From: Clostridia bacterium
GTDB lineage: Bacteria > Bacillota > Clostridia > Oscillospirales > Acutalibacteraceae
DNA length: 64,000 nucleotides
Direction: 5' to 3'
Assembly (NCBI GenBank): GCA_017503785.1
Contig: JAFVSK010000002.1
Location: 18,571-82,570 of the forward strand
The position numbers were made by a program, and so were the translations under genes. Shown here one piece after another: positions 15,245 to 24,800 of the stretch (positions within the stretch are counted from its first letter, which is position 1; each line of letters starts with the position of its first letter). Under the pieces are notes generated by a model. The model was not told where the DNA came from, made no database searches, and saw nothing but the letters and a program-made list of their open reading frames with translations.

Positions 15245-16186
15245 ATGACGCAAGTTGCTGAAAAAAGAAAGATCAACTCCGTTGTGTTGCGTCGCCGTAC
15301 GCAGAGCGTTGCGGTGAAGGTGGTTCGCTGGTTGTTTTTGATCGGCCTGTGCTACCTGTTCTTGTTCCCGATTTTCTACTTGTTGCTGGCCACCTTTTCC
15401 GATCCCAGTTCGTTGAACAATCCCAACGTGGTGTGGATCCCGCTGGATTGGACGCTGGATAACATTGGTCACGCTATTGCGAAGCTGAACTTCTGGCCCT
15501 CGGCCGGTTTGAGCTTGGTGCACGCCGTGGGCGGCACGCTGGCTTCGCTGATCTCTTGCTCGCTGGTTGGTTACGGCTTGGCCCGTTATAAGTTTGCGGA
15601 AAAAGGCCTCGTGTTTATGTGCGTGGTGCTGACGATCATCGTTCCCCCGCAAACGATGCTGATCACCCAGTATTTGCAGTATAAGGATTTCCTCGGTCTC
15701 GGCATTAACCTGCTGAACACGCCGTGGGTGCTTATTCTGCCGGCGTTCTTCGGTGCCGGTTTGCGCAACGGCTTGTTCATCTTCATCTTCCGCCAGTTCT
15801 TCTTAGGTCTGCCCAAGGACCTGGAGGAAGCTGCTTGGGTGGACGGCTGCAACCCGCTGAAAACCTTTGTGAGCATCATTCTGCCGAGCTCGGGCCCCGG
15901 TATTGTTACGGTAACGCTGTTCTCCTTCGTGTGGCACTGGAATGACTACTATTATTCCGCAATGCTGTACACCACGAAGCTGAAGGCCTTGATTCCGATG
16001 ATGCAGTCCATTAAGGGTGCCTTGCAGACCGATATCAGCGACGGTGGTACCGCCGGTTTGGCGTTGTCCTCGCGTGGTATTCTGTCGGCTGCCGGTATTC
16101 TGACGATCATTGTTCCGCTGGTGTTGTATTTGTTCCTGCAGCGCCATTTTGTGGAAAGCATTGAGCGTACCGGTATCGTCGGTTAA
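15245..16186 (+). CDS. Carbohydrate ABC transporter permease (second pair, MalG-like)
   Basis: This 313-residue protein has about six membrane segments and the EAA loop EEAAWVDGCNPLKTFVSII. It completes the second permease pair. The ATG at 15245 follows AGGGGG; an in-frame GTG at 15236 overlaps that ribosome site and is less likely. A strong terminator directly follows, so the binding protein at 16506 has its own promoter although it most likely serves this pair. Confidence 0.9.
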   Translation: MTQVAEKRKINSVVLRRRTQSVAVKVVRWLFLIGLCYLFLFPIFYLLLATFSDPSSLNNPNVVWIPLDWTLDNIGHAIAKLNFWPSAGLSLVHAVGGTLASLISCSLVGYGLARYKFAEKGLVFMCVVLTIIVPPQTMLITQYLQYKDFLGLGINLLNTPWVLILPAFFGAGLRNGLFIFIFRQFFLGLPKDLEEAAWVDGCNPLKTFVSIILPSSGPGIVTVTLFSFVWHWNDYYYSAMLYTTKLKALIPMMQSIKGALQTDISDGGTAGLALSSRGILSAAGILTIIVPLVLYLFLQRHFVESIERTGIVG

Positions 16187-16195
16187 TCTCATGAT

Positions 16196-16226
16196 AAAAA
16201 CGACCGCCTTGTGCGGTCGTTTTTTG
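16196..16226 (+). terminator. Terminator of the sugar-import locus
   Basis: A perfect 12-bp stem (16196-16207 with the matching arm ending near 16224) with a short loop and a T-run. Confidence 0.85.
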
Positions 16227-16396
16227 TTGGGGGGGGTATGTATGGGACGGTGGCGCAATCAACCAGTGGGAGAATTTGAAGAAGAATTTAAAAGCAAGAA
16301 TTTTATAAAAAATATGCCTAAATAGCAATAAATAAAAGTTTTGTTTAAAACGCACAAAAATCCAAAAAAAGATTGTGTAAGGTGTCCTTTACCAAG

Positions 16397-16439
16397 TTGC
16401 ACAAAAAGCCTTGTTTTTTATCGTGAAGTGAGGTATAGT
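16397..16439 (+). promoter_or_regulatory. Promoter and possible operator of the sugar-binding lipoprotein gene
   Basis: TTGTTT (16411-16416), a 17-base spacer and TATAGT (16434-16439). TTGCACAA (16397-16404) stands just upstream of the -35, as at the other carbohydrate promoters. The rest of the 320-base gap (16187-16505) holds the preceding terminator and no convincing gene. Confidence 0.55.
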
Positions 16440-16505
16440 TTATTCGTGGAGGTTTCCCGGGAGAGGAAGCCATTCTCGTATAATTTTGCAAAGGAGTAAG
16501 AACGT

Positions 16506-18107
16506 ATGAAATTGAAGCGTGTATTGGTAGTTCTGTTGGCGTTGTGCATGATCCTGCCTTTGGCAGCCTGCGGCGGCGACAAGGGAACCACTACCACCAC
16601 CAACGGCGATGCGGCTACCACCACCACGGTGGCCGACGGTGATGTTGTTGACGGCGACGTTACTACCGACCCGAATGCCACTACCACCACGGTAACGGAC
16701 AAAGACGGTAACGTGGTAACCACCACCACCCAAAAGGGTGCCACCACGGTGCGTACCAAGAAGTCGGGCGGCATTAAAACCGTAACACAGGCTCCCGAGG
16801 GTTCTGCGGCTACGCTGAGCCAGATCACCATTAAAGAAGGCACCGTGAGAATGGATAAGGGCCTGAACTTTGGCGGTAAGACCTTTACCCATGCGAAGAA
16901 CGGTTCTTCGGTCGATCCCTCTTCGGATTACATGAAGTGGTGTGCCGAGTTCGAGAAGACCTACAACGCCAAGCTGGAAGTCAGCGGTCTGTCTTCGAAC
17001 GAGTACACGGCCGGTATCACTTCGGCTATGGCCGGCGGTTCGCCGTATGACATTGTATTTATGATCGACAATTGGTTCCCCGAGCAGATCATTGCCAACA
17101 CCATGACTCCTCTGGATGGCTATTTCACCACGGCTGACCTGTGGACCAGTAAGTCGAAGACCGAAGGCGGTCTGTCGCGCTCGCTGTCGCAGGATATGTC
17201 GCTGGACGGTAAGGTGTACGTGGTGGGCGGCACCTATCTGACCACCCCCGGTATGATCTGGTACAACAAGAAGATCTTTGCGGCAGCCGGTTATGACGGA
17301 GCAAACGATCCGCTGGCGCTGTACAACGCCGGCAAGTGGACGTGGGAGAAGTACTATGAGATTCTGAGCGATATTCAAGATCCCGACAGCGGCTTGTATG
17401 GCATGAATTCCATTTCGCCGTATTACAGCCGCATGATGCTCCCCTCCTACGGTACGGACATTGCCAAGAAGACGGCTACCAGCATTAAGACGAACACCTC
17501 TGATCCGCAGCTGTACAAGGCATTCGAGACGATGCAGAAGTTCAACTACGGTGCTCACTCGGTGTGCGATCCCAAAAACCAGTATGAAAACGGTATTGAG
17601 CAGTTCCTGAACGGCACCACCGCTTCCTTGATGGGTAACAGCGGTTACGCTTGGACGTTCTACAAGATGATGGATGAGAAGACCTATTCCGCTTTCGGTT
17701 CCAAGGCGCAGCAGAAGGCGAACCTTGGTATGGTTCCGCTGCCGGTTGCAAACAGCCAGGGTGTTCACGCTATCTGGAGCTGGATGGGCTTCGGTGCCGG
17801 TAACGGTACCACCGAGGACGGTATCAAGGCTGCGATCGCGTTTGCTTTGAACGACTCCCGCTTGAACCACAAGAACGTGTATCATCCGGAGATGCCCGCC
17901 GATATTATGAAGGTTACGCTGGCGGTGGCTGACAGCGATAAGCTGTTGGCTCCGATGTGGGGCTTCGACTCCTCGGCCGGTTCGCTGGGCGGCTTGCAGA
18001 CTCAGATGTGCAACAAGATCGCGAACAAGGGTGAAAACATCACCGTTGTTCTGAAGGGTTATGAGAAGCTGATCCAGACGGTTATTGATGCCGCGATGAA
18101 GCACTAA
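16506..18107 (+). CDS. Sugar ABC transporter substrate-binding lipoprotein
   Basis: This 533-residue protein begins with a lipoprotein signal peptide (lipobox LAAC, Cys22). A Thr/Asp-rich low-complexity linker of about 70 residues follows (about 28-98), then a class 1 solute-binding domain. Visible features are the clamp-type stretch GGSPYDIVFMIDNWFPEQI near residue 178 and NGTTASLMGNSGYAW near 369. The linker probably spans the wall-proximal zone and holds the binding domain away from the membrane. It has its own promoter and terminator and lies 320 bases after the second permease pair, which it most likely serves. Confidence 0.88.
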   Translation: MKLKRVLVVLLALCMILPLAACGGDKGTTTTTNGDAATTTTVADGDVVDGDVTTDPNATTTTVTDKDGNVVTTTTQKGATTVRTKKSGGIKTVTQAPEGSAATLSQITIKEGTVRMDKGLNFGGKTFTHAKNGSSVDPSSDYMKWCAEFEKTYNAKLEVSGLSSNEYTAGITSAMAGGSPYDIVFMIDNWFPEQIIANTMTPLDGYFTTADLWTSKSKTEGGLSRSLSQDMSLDGKVYVVGGTYLTTPGMIWYNKKIFAAAGYDGANDPLALYNAGKWTWEKYYEILSDIQDPDSGLYGMNSISPYYSRMMLPSYGTDIAKKTATSIKTNTSDPQLYKAFETMQKFNYGAHSVCDPKNQYENGIEQFLNGTTASLMGNSGYAWTFYKMMDEKTYSAFGSKAQQKANLGMVPLPVANSQGVHAIWSWMGFGAGNGTTEDGIKAAIAFALNDSRLNHKNVYHPEMPADIMKVTLAVADSDKLLAPMWGFDSSAGSLGGLQTQMCNKIANKGENITVVLKGYEKLIQTVIDAAMKH

Positions 18108-18129
18108 TCCTCAGCGTTTGTTCAAATTC

Positions 18130-18160
18130 GCACCCCCGACTTGGTCGGGGGTGCTTTTTT
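18130..18160 (+). terminator. Terminator after the binding lipoprotein gene
   Basis: A perfect 11-bp GC-rich stem (18130-18140 with 18144-18154) is followed by six T. Confidence 0.85.
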
Positions 18161-18183
18161 GTGCTGTTTGGGGGTGGATAGGA

Positions 18184-18338
18184 ATGTGGCCTTCGGCTGT
18201 GCTCAGGATGACACCGGTTTGGGATGTGCGAGGTTTGTGGGGCGATGAAGTTCTCGCTGCGGCTCGGTCCACTCGCGGCTCTGACAGTCCCCCGGACTGT
18301 CATTCACTACCGCGAGTGCCGCTTCGCTACATCGCCCC
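18184..18338. repeat. Dispersed palindromic repeat
   Basis: Part of the 418-base gap between the binding lipoprotein gene and the cysteine desulfurase gene. The first part contains CCTTCGGCTGTGCTCAGGAT, close to a short repeat seen in many Clostridia genomes. The second part (18239-18338) is a 100-base imperfect hairpin: GGGGCGATG with CATCGCCCC, ACTCGCGG with CCGCGAGT, and GACAGTCC (18283-18290) with GGACTGTC (18294-18301) at the tip. No coding content is visible. Confidence 0.55.
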
Positions 18339-18451
18339 CTACGACGCCGGTTTTGAGCTGTGAGAACAGGGAACGGAACGGTGTTGGTTTTGGACTGTAT
18401 CGCTGCAGAGGGAACTCGATTTGCCGAATTATGACAGTCCTGTAATAAAGG

Positions 18452-18480
18452 TTGTAACTTGCAGAGTTTTGTGTTATGAT
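18452..18480 (+). promoter_or_regulatory. Promoter of the cysteine desulfurase unit
   Basis: TTGTAA (18452-18457), a 17-base spacer and TATGAT (18475-18480). AAGGAG lies at 18511-18516. Confidence 0.6.
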
Positions 18481-18524
18481 ATATACGGTGAATTGTGGCC
18501 TTGTGCATGAAAGGAGTGACGAGG

Positions 18525-19655
18525 ATGGCCTATTTGGATAACAGCGCTACTACCGTGGTGTGCGATGCAGCGGTGCAGGAAATGGTGCGCGTTATGACTG
18601 AGGTGTACGGAAATCCTTCGTCGCGCCATGCGATGGGCCTGCATGCCGAGCAGGCGTTGGCCAAGGCTCGGGAACAGGTGGCTGCACTTGTTGGCGGTAA
18701 GGCCGAGCGTGTGTTTTTTACCTCGGGCGGTACAGAGGCCAACAATCTGGCGATCTTAGGCGCGGCAGCCGCGTTTCGAAAACCGATGGCGGCGATCACC
18801 ACGGCGTTGGAGCATCCGTCGGTGGCGGCGTGCTTTGACGAGCTGGAAAAGCAAGGTTGGGCGGTGACACGGCTGATGCCGCTGGCTGACGGCACGGTTA
18901 GCGTGCAGCAGGTGGCGGAGGCGTGCACTGCGGATACGGCGCTGGTGAGCATTATGGCAGTGAACAACGAAACAGGTGCTCGCTTCGACATTGCGGCGAT
19001 GGCCGAAGAGGTTCATGCAATTGCGCCGCAAGCGCTGTTTCACACCGATTGCGTGCAGGCGGCAGGCAAGTTGCCGCTGAAGGCGGAACGCTGGGACGTG
19101 GATCTACTGTCGGTGAGCAGTCATAAGCTGCACGGGCCGAAGGGCTGCGGAGCGTTATATGTGAAAAACAAGCAAAAGCTGCGGGCACGGCAGGTGGGCG
19201 GCGGTCAGGAAAACGGACTGCGCAGCGGCACTGAGGCGTTGCCGGCTATTGTTGGCTTTGGTGCGGCGGCTGCGGCTGTGGCACCGTTTGCCGAGCAGCA
19301 ACGACATTATGAGCGGTTAAAGGCCGTGCTGTGCGAAGAATTGAACGACTTGCCGCAGGTACGCTGGCATTTGCCGCCGAACGGGGTGCCGTATATTGTG
19401 AATTTGTCGCTGGTGGGACATCCCAGCGAAACGGTGCTGAACTTTTTGAGCGGACGAGGAATCTACGTGTCGGCCGGTTCGGCGTGTGCCAAGGGCAACC
19501 GCAGTTCCGTGTTAAAGGCCATGGGGCTGCCGAGCGGAGAGATCGATTCGTCGTTGCGGGTTAGTTTTTGTTATGGGAATAGTGAGGATGAGGTACGAGC
19601 TTTGGCGGAGGCGCTGCGCGAGGCGGCTACGTCGCTGCAAGGGAGGCGTACATAA
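18525..19655 (+). CDS. Cysteine desulfurase (IscS/NifS-like)
   Basis: This 376-residue PLP enzyme takes sulfur from L-cysteine as a persulfide. The N-terminal LDNSATT, SGGTEANNLAI, PLP lysine in SSHKLHGPKG (K201) and active-site loop SAGSACAKG (C321) are all present. The ATG at 18525 is chosen for AAGGAG spacing; an upstream in-frame start lacks a site. It overlaps the next gene by one base. With thiI two genes downstream, it most likely feeds sulfur to 4-thiouridine formation in tRNA. A general role in Fe-S assembly is also possible. Confidence 0.9.
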   Translation: MAYLDNSATTVVCDAAVQEMVRVMTEVYGNPSSRHAMGLHAEQALAKAREQVAALVGGKAERVFFTSGGTEANNLAILGAAAAFRKPMAAITTALEHPSVAACFDELEKQGWAVTRLMPLADGTVSVQQVAEACTADTALVSIMAVNNETGARFDIAAMAEEVHAIAPQALFHTDCVQAAGKLPLKAERWDVDLLSVSSHKLHGPKGCGALYVKNKQKLRARQVGGGQENGLRSGTEALPAIVGFGAAAAAVAPFAEQQRHYERLKAVLCEELNDLPQVRWHLPPNGVPYIVNLSLVGHPSETVLNFLSGRGIYVSAGSACAKGNRSSVLKAMGLPSGEIDSSLRVSFCYGNSEDEVRALAEALREAATSLQGRRT

Positions 19656-20680
19656 TGGATAAAGTAAAGAGTATAGGCGAAAAGCTGCTGCGCGGGCTGC
19701 GGTCGGTGATTCCGATGGCGGGGGATTCGCGGCGGGAATGGATTCGCAAGCTGGCGTTCTTGCTGGCGCTGACGGTGTTTTTGTGCTCGGGATACTATTT
19801 GATCGACGAGGTGTGGTTGCAGCCGCGGTATACGCAGGAGGTAACGCATTCGCTGCGCGATCTGTATACCAAGGGCGAAGAGCCGTCGGCCGACACCGAC
19901 GAGGATGAGCTTCCCGTGGTGTTCCCCGAGGGGATGGATCCGTCGTTTGAGCCGCTGTACCGTCGCAATCAAGACGTGACGGGGTGGCTGACGTTTAAGG
20001 CGGATGCCGATGGCACGGCGGAGGATCTGTTCGGCGGGGCGATCGACAATCCCGTGGTGCAGGCCGAGGATAACGATTATTACTTGTACCGCGATTTTTT
20101 GGGTAAGGACGATAAGGCCGGTACGCTGTTTATGGATTATCGCAACAACCTGCTGAAGCTCAGCGAGGAGCGTAACGTGATCATCTATGGGCATAATCTT
20201 AACAGCAAGCTGATGTTTTCGCGGTTTAATTGGCTGGTTTCGGGCAAGGTGGAGCGCGCACGGATGCTTTCGACGCTGACGTTGGATACGCTGTACGGTG
20301 AGAAGATCACGTACAAGGTGTTTGCGGTGATGGTGGTGGATGCCGATGCCACCGGCAATGCGGCGTTTGATTACATTCGCACGGAGTTCCGCACCGATGC
20401 GGCGTTTGAAACGTTTGTTGAGAAGATCCGCGCACGGTCGTTGTATGATTTCGGTGATGTGGACGTGTTGCCGACCGATCAGGTGCTGACGCTGTCTACC
20501 TGCGGTACCAAGCGCGATACTACCCTGAAAAACAGCCGCACCGTAATTGTGGCGCGCCGACTGCGCGAGGACGAGGCGGCCACGGTGGATGCCACTAAGA
20601 CGGTGCTGAACGAGGACGTGCTGATGCCGAAGGCGTGGTACATTAACAAGGAGCTGGCGCTCCCGGAGGAGTATCAATAA
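19655..20680 (+). CDS. Class B sortase
   Basis: This 341-residue protein has an N-terminal membrane helix (about residues 31-50) and an external sortase domain. The catalytic triad is intact: His180 in IIYGHNL, Cys283 in LSTCG and Arg301 in IVARR. The order and spacing fit class B, which joins proteins with (N/S/P)PxT-type signals to peptidoglycan. It overlaps the stop of the cysteine desulfurase and the start of thiI by one base each, so it is translated inside a sulfur-transfer unit. A possible substrate in this window is the giant GH16 protein at 56530, which ends in a QPVTG signal. Confidence 0.85.
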   Translation: MDKVKSIGEKLLRGLRSVIPMAGDSRREWIRKLAFLLALTVFLCSGYYLIDEVWLQPRYTQEVTHSLRDLYTKGEEPSADTDEDELPVVFPEGMDPSFEPLYRRNQDVTGWLTFKADADGTAEDLFGGAIDNPVVQAEDNDYYLYRDFLGKDDKAGTLFMDYRNNLLKLSEERNVIIYGHNLNSKLMFSRFNWLVSGKVERARMLSTLTLDTLYGEKITYKVFAVMVVDADATGNAAFDYIRTEFRTDAAFETFVEKIRARSLYDFGDVDVLPTDQVLTLSTCGTKRDTTLKNSRTVIVARRLREDEAATVDATKTVLNEDVLMPKAWYINKELALPEEYQ

Positions 20681-21849
20681 TGCAAAAGGAAGTTATCCTG
20701 ATTAAAAACGGCGAGTTGGCCTTGAAGGGGCTGAATCGCGGAACGTTTGAGGACGTGCTGATTAAAAATCTGCGTTGGCGGTTGAAGCCGCTGGGAGCGT
20801 TCACCTTCCGCAAGGCGCAGTCGACCATTTATATTGAACCGCAGGACGCTGATCCCGATTGGGATGAGGTGAGCGAGCGCGTGGAAAAGGTGTTTGGTAT
20901 TTCGGCGTTTTCACGCGCGCAGGTGGTGGAGAAGGAGCTTTCGGCTATTCAGGAAGCGGCTGCCACGTATTTGGAAAAGCCGCTGCGCCGCGCCAAGACC
21001 TTTAAGGTGGAGGCCAAGCGCGCCGACAAAAAGTTCCCGCTTACCTCGCCGCAGCTGTGCGCGCAGGTGGGCGAATATTTGCTGGAAAAGTATCCGCATT
21101 TGACGGTGGACGTGCACGACCCCGAGTTGACGGTTTGGGTGGAGATCCGCGATTTTGCGGCTTACGTTCACGGACCGCAGCAGCCCGGTGCGGGCGGTAT
21201 GCCGGTGGGAACCGGCGGCCGTGCGGCGGTGTTGCTTTCGGGCGGCATTGATTCGCCGGTGGCGGCGTATATGATGGCCAAACGCGGCATTGAGCTGATG
21301 GCGGTGCACTTTGCTTCGCCTCCGTACACCAGTGAGCGTGCGGAAATGAAGGTGAAATCCCTGCTGGAGCAGGTGGGTAACTATGCAGGACATACCACCA
21401 TGTGCATCGTGCCGTTTACGCATATTCAGGAGGAGATCGGCAAGCATTGCCCCGAAGAGCTGTTTACGCTGGTGATGCGGCGGTTTATGATGCGCATTGC
21501 GTCGCGGCTTGCCGAGCAAAACGATTGCGGTGCGCTGATCACGGGAGAAAGCGTTGGTCAGGTGGCCAGCCAAACGATCGGAGCGTTGCAATGCACCGAT
21601 GCCGTGGCAACACTGCCGGTATTCCGCCCGGTGATCGGTATGGATAAGGAAGAGATCATTGCGATTGCGCGGCGGATCGGGACGTTTGAAACGTCGATCC
21701 AGCCGTATGAGGATTGCTGTACGGTGTTTACGCCGCGGCATCCCCGCACGCGGCCGCGTGTGGAGGAGCTGGAAAAGGCCGAGCAGCAGCTGCCTGTGGA
21801 GGAGCTGATCGCCGAGGCGATCGCCAACGTGCGCACAGAGCGGTTTTGA
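20680..21849 (+). CDS. thiI: tRNA 4-thiouridine synthase ThiI
   Basis: This 389-residue cytoplasmic enzyme adenylates U8 of tRNA and exchanges it for sulfur; it also supplies sulfur for thiazole synthesis in some bacteria. An N-terminal ferredoxin-like region (about 1-60), a THUMP domain (about 60-165) and a PP-loop ATPase domain with SGGIDSP (about 186-192) are visible. The C-terminal rhodanese domain of the E. coli enzyme is absent, as is usual in Gram-positives, where a dedicated cysteine desulfurase helps. The gene two places upstream fits that partner. The start overlaps the sortase stop by one base. Confidence 0.95.
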   Translation: MQKEVILIKNGELALKGLNRGTFEDVLIKNLRWRLKPLGAFTFRKAQSTIYIEPQDADPDWDEVSERVEKVFGISAFSRAQVVEKELSAIQEAAATYLEKPLRRAKTFKVEAKRADKKFPLTSPQLCAQVGEYLLEKYPHLTVDVHDPELTVWVEIRDFAAYVHGPQQPGAGGMPVGTGGRAAVLLSGGIDSPVAAYMMAKRGIELMAVHFASPPYTSERAEMKVKSLLEQVGNYAGHTTMCIVPFTHIQEEIGKHCPEELFTLVMRRFMMRIASRLAEQNDCGALITGESVGQVASQTIGALQCTDAVATLPVFRPVIGMDKEEIIAIARRIGTFETSIQPYEDCCTVFTPRHPRTRPRVEELEKAEQQLPVEELIAEAIANVRTERF

Positions 21850-21882
21850 TCTTGTAATTTCGACAAAAGGTGGCGAGGTTCG

Positions 21883-24800
21883 ATGAACGCAGAAATACTG
21901 ACGGTAGGCACCGAGCTGCTGTTGGGGGATATTCTAAATTCCAACAGTCAGTTTTTGTCCCGTGAGCTGGCGATCTACGGCATTGACACGTTGTATCAAT
22001 CGACAGTGGGTGACAACCGCGAGCGGCTGGAAAGCACGCTGGAGGTGGCGTTGTCGCGCTGTGATATGGTGGTGCTCACCGGTGGGTTAGGTCCTACCGA
22101 GGATGATCTTACCCGTGAGACCGTGGCGGAGGCGTTGGGACTTCCGCTGGTGCTTCACAAGGAAAGCGAAGCAAGTATTTTGGCCTATTTTGAGGCGACC
22201 GGCAAGGAGTTTACCGAAAACAACCGCAAGCAGGCCATGCTGCCCGAGGGGTGCACGGTGTTTCCGAACCATCACGGTACGGCACCGGGCTGCGCCGTGG
22301 AAAAGGACGGTAAATGCGTGATCTTGCTGCCCGGCCCGCCGAAAGAGCTGATTCCCATGTTCGTTAACAGCGTGGCGCCGTATTTGCAGCGTTTTTCGGG
22401 CGAGACCATTCGTTCGCACACCATTGGTGTGTTTGGTATTCCCGAGGCCGCGATCGACGAGCGGCTGCACGATTTGATGGAAATGCATAATCCGACGGTA
22501 GCGCCGTATGCCAAGTCCGGCGAGGTGTTGCTGCGCGTGACGGCAAAGGCCGCAAACGACGAAGAAGCCGATGCCTTATGTGCACCGGTGATCGAACAGA
22601 TCCGCGAACGGCTGGGTGCGGCGATCTACGGCGTGGACACGGGCAGTTTAACGGAAACCGTGGTGGCGCTGCTGAAGGAGCACGAGAAGAAGATCGCCAC
22701 GGCGGAGTCGTGTACGGCGGGATTGCTGTCGGGACGGCTCACCGAGGTGCCCGGGGTGTCGCAGGTGTTTGAGTGCGGCATTGCTGCATATTCGCCCGAG
22801 ATCAAGCGCCAGGTGTTGGGTGTGCCGGAGGCGGTGCTGGAAAATCAAGGAGCGGTATCTCCCGAAACCGCCGGTGCTATGGCGGTGGGTGCTCGCCGTG
22901 TGGGCGGTGCGGATATTGGTATTGGCATTACCGGTGTGGCCGGCCCCGAACCGAGTGAGGGTAAAGAGGTTGGCACGGTGTATGTGGCGTTGGCTGACGA
23001 TCGCCGCGTGTGGGTGAAGAAGATCTTTGCCGGCCACGGGGCCGAAGATCGCGAGCAGATTCGTAACGCGGCCACGCTGTATGCGTTGGATATGACTCGC
23101 CGGTATTTGGAGGCGGCGCCCGGCGTGATGGCAGGCGGTCAGCTGCTGGAAAAGGTACAGCAGCCATCGGATGCTGTGACACGCAAGCACTTTGCGATGA
23201 ACGGCCGCCGCTGGATCTGGCTTTCGGCCGTGGTTGTGATCGTGCTGGCTGCATTGCTGATCGGCTATAAAGGCTTTTTAGAGCCGTTTTTGAACGAAAA
23301 AGAATTTGATTCGCTGTGGGCGATCTATATGCAGGAGCAGGAGGTAACCGACACCGACGAGGTGGTGGAGTACCCCGACGGCATATTATCGCAGTTTATG
23401 TCGCTGTATCGGGTGAACCAGGACGTGCGCGGGTGGTTGACCGTGGGAAACACGTCGATCAATTACCCCGTTACCCTGGATCCGTCCGAGGGGTATTACA
23501 ACGGCAGAGATTTTTATAAGAAGACCTCGGCCTACGGTGTGCCGCATTTGCTGTCCACGGTGACGTTGGTGCCCGGAAAGAGCAATCGCTCGTTGGTGAT
23601 CTACGGTAACAATCCGGAAAATGGGCAAATGTTCTCGGAGTTGGCGGAATATACGAAGCTTACTTTCTTGAAAAAGAACCCGACGATTGATTTCAGTACG
23701 CTGTATCAAGAAAACAGCTACAAGATCTTTGCCGTGGTGTTGGTGCAGGACGGGGATACCTCGGCCGACGCCTTTGATTACACGCAGGATACCTTTGAAA
23801 CAGAAGAAGATTTTCTGTATTACGTGGCGCAGCTGCGCCGCCGTTCCTTGTTTGATACGCCCGTGGGCGTGCAGGAGGGCGATGATCTGCTGTTGCTGAC
23901 AACGCCGATCGAGTACAGCTTTAAAAATGCACGTATCGTGGTGGCGGCGCGGCGCGTTCGCACGGGTGAGGAGAAGGCAAACGATCTCAGCAAGGCGCGC
24001 GCCAACCGCACGGTCGTGATGCCGGCGGTGTGGCAGGAGATGCAAGGTGGCACGACGGCTACCGAGCAAACGACGACCACGGTGGAGTCGACGACAACGG
24101 AACTGACCAGCAGTTCTACCACCGTGACCACCACTACCGTTAAGAAGACCACGACTACGGCAAAACCGACAACAACCAAGCCCGGTACAACGACGGGAAA
24201 AACCACGGAGCACAACGAAGAGGGCGATCAGTTGGTGGGGGAAACCACCACGAAGCCCAGCACGACCACGGCGTCGCGTCCGTCGGTGACGCGGCCGCCC
24301 GATCAAGCGGAGGACCGTGTGGATGCTCTGGAGGGCACGGTGCAGGGTACGGTGTCGGAATATGAGTTTATGAGCTACTTTGCGCTGAAAAACACCAACG
24401 CCGCGGTGACGGATCCGATGCAGGATAAGGACGGCGTGCTACGCCCCAAGACCAAAGAGGAACTGCAACGCGCGGTTACGTATATCGTGAAGGGCGAGCT
24501 GGGCAGCGCCAAAACCATGGCGGCCTCTACCGAAGCGCAAAAGGCGCAGGCGGTGGTGTCGTATACCTACATACTGTGGTATAACGCTTACTATCAAAAG
24601 CCGTATACCTATGCCTTGAAGCCGTTGGATCTTTCTAACCAATGGGATAAAAAGATCTACGATGCCGTGGGTGAGGTGCTGGGTGTTAAGCTGCTGGATA
24701 TCACCAAAACCAATGTTGAAGATATGCTGCTGCAGGTGACGTATTCGGCGGCAACGGGCGGGTATTCCGCTTCCAGCAATCGCGTGTGGAGCGGCAAGCT

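Noticed and set aside
16242-16325. A 27-codon frame after the importer terminator
   Set aside because: The apparent ribosome site is just a G-run, no promoter precedes it, and the product has no features.
23100-23200. Frameshift or missing stop codon creating the CinA fusion artificially
   Set aside because: The frame stays open with normal codon use on both sides, and a membrane helix follows CinA at a sensible distance. It is kept as a caveat because it cannot be excluded without reads.
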